From Acidobacteriaceae bacterium (GTDB lineage Bacteria > Acidobacteriota > Terriglobia > Terriglobales > Acidobacteriaceae), in contig PMWR01000175.1 in NCBI GenBank assembly GCA_003166055.1, forward strand, positions 1-5,650: a stretch of DNA of 5,650 bases, in the 5' to 3' direction. Within the stretch, counting starts at the first letter, position 1; every line of letters begins with the position of its first letter. Positions 5,594 to 5,650 of this stretch are shown one piece after another. The position numbers were made by a program, and so were the translations under genes. The notes beneath the pieces were generated by a model. That model searched no databases. It was not told the DNA's origin and saw only the letters and a program-made list of their open reading frames with translations.

Positions 5594-5650
5594 CGGGGAG
5601 TGGCTCAGCCTGGTAGAGCACCTGGTTCGGGACCAGGGGGTCGGAGGTTC
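5594..5650 (+). tRNA. tRNA-Pro, anticodon CGG (partial, cut by window end)
   Basis: The acceptor 5' strand is CGGGGAG (5594-5600). The D stem is GCTC (5603-5606) with GAGC (5616-5619) around AGCCTGGTA. The anticodon stem is CCTGG (5621-5625) with CCAGG (5633-5637), and the loop TTCGGGA carries anticodon CGG at 5628-5630. The variable loop is GGGTC, then the T-stem strand GGAGG and the start of TTC. This matches bacterial tRNA-Pro(CGG), including the conserved AGCCTGGTA and GGGTCGGAGGTTC segments. The rest of the T arm, the acceptor 3' strand and any CCA lie beyond the window. It reads CCG codons. Confidence 0.95.

Overview
The window is a GC-rich stretch of bacterial chromosome with ordinary gene density. 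Gene content and the style of the intergenic repeats suggest Acidobacteriota, class Terriglobia (Granulicella/Terriglobus-like). The pointers are a secreted GH39 glycosidase with a G-E-S-D-P-E-G-C-A-A-C nucleophile loop, a secreted M28 peptidase resembling carboxypeptidase Q, a lipoprotein with an LPVYPGA segment, and short intergenic hairpins around CT(A/G)AAG and CCCAC...ATGGGGCAC. The taxonomic call is inference from memory of such genomes, not from a search.

Layout: positions 1-96 are the 3' end of a plus-strand gene cut by the window edge. Positions 97-624 hold no convincing large gene but contain several inverted repeats: a palindrome at 113-122, an inverted repeat at 364-395, a hairpin doublet at 406-472, and a hairpin at 514-544 whose sibling lies at 3347-3381. 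A 35-codon ORF with a strong ribosome binding site (625-732, +) encodes a probable single-pass membrane miniprotein. Facing it is a secreted GH39 glycosidase (769-2496, -). A 161-base divergent intergenic region separates that gene from a lipoprotein of unknown function (2658-3290, +). A 308-base spacer (3291-3598) carries the second hairpin copy and a -10-like element, and leads to a secreted zinc metallopeptidase of family M28 (3599-5392, +). That gene ends in a strong intrinsic terminator (5422-5458). The window closes with a promoter-like element and the first 57 bases of a tRNA-Pro(CGG) gene.

How the genes work together: three of the four substantial genes encode exported proteins (a glycosidase, a lipoprotein and a peptidase). 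This fits a heterotroph that breaks down polysaccharide and peptide outside the cytoplasm. The genes are separated by long spacers or point in different directions, so the sequence does not support one operon or a dedicated multi-gene system. I see no CRISPR array, transposase, phage gene or defence-like cassette. The most interesting items are the two-copy hairpin element with a compensatory base change, the CT(A/G)AAG hairpin doublet, the membrane miniprotein, and a Met/Arg-rich insertion in the M28 peptidase.
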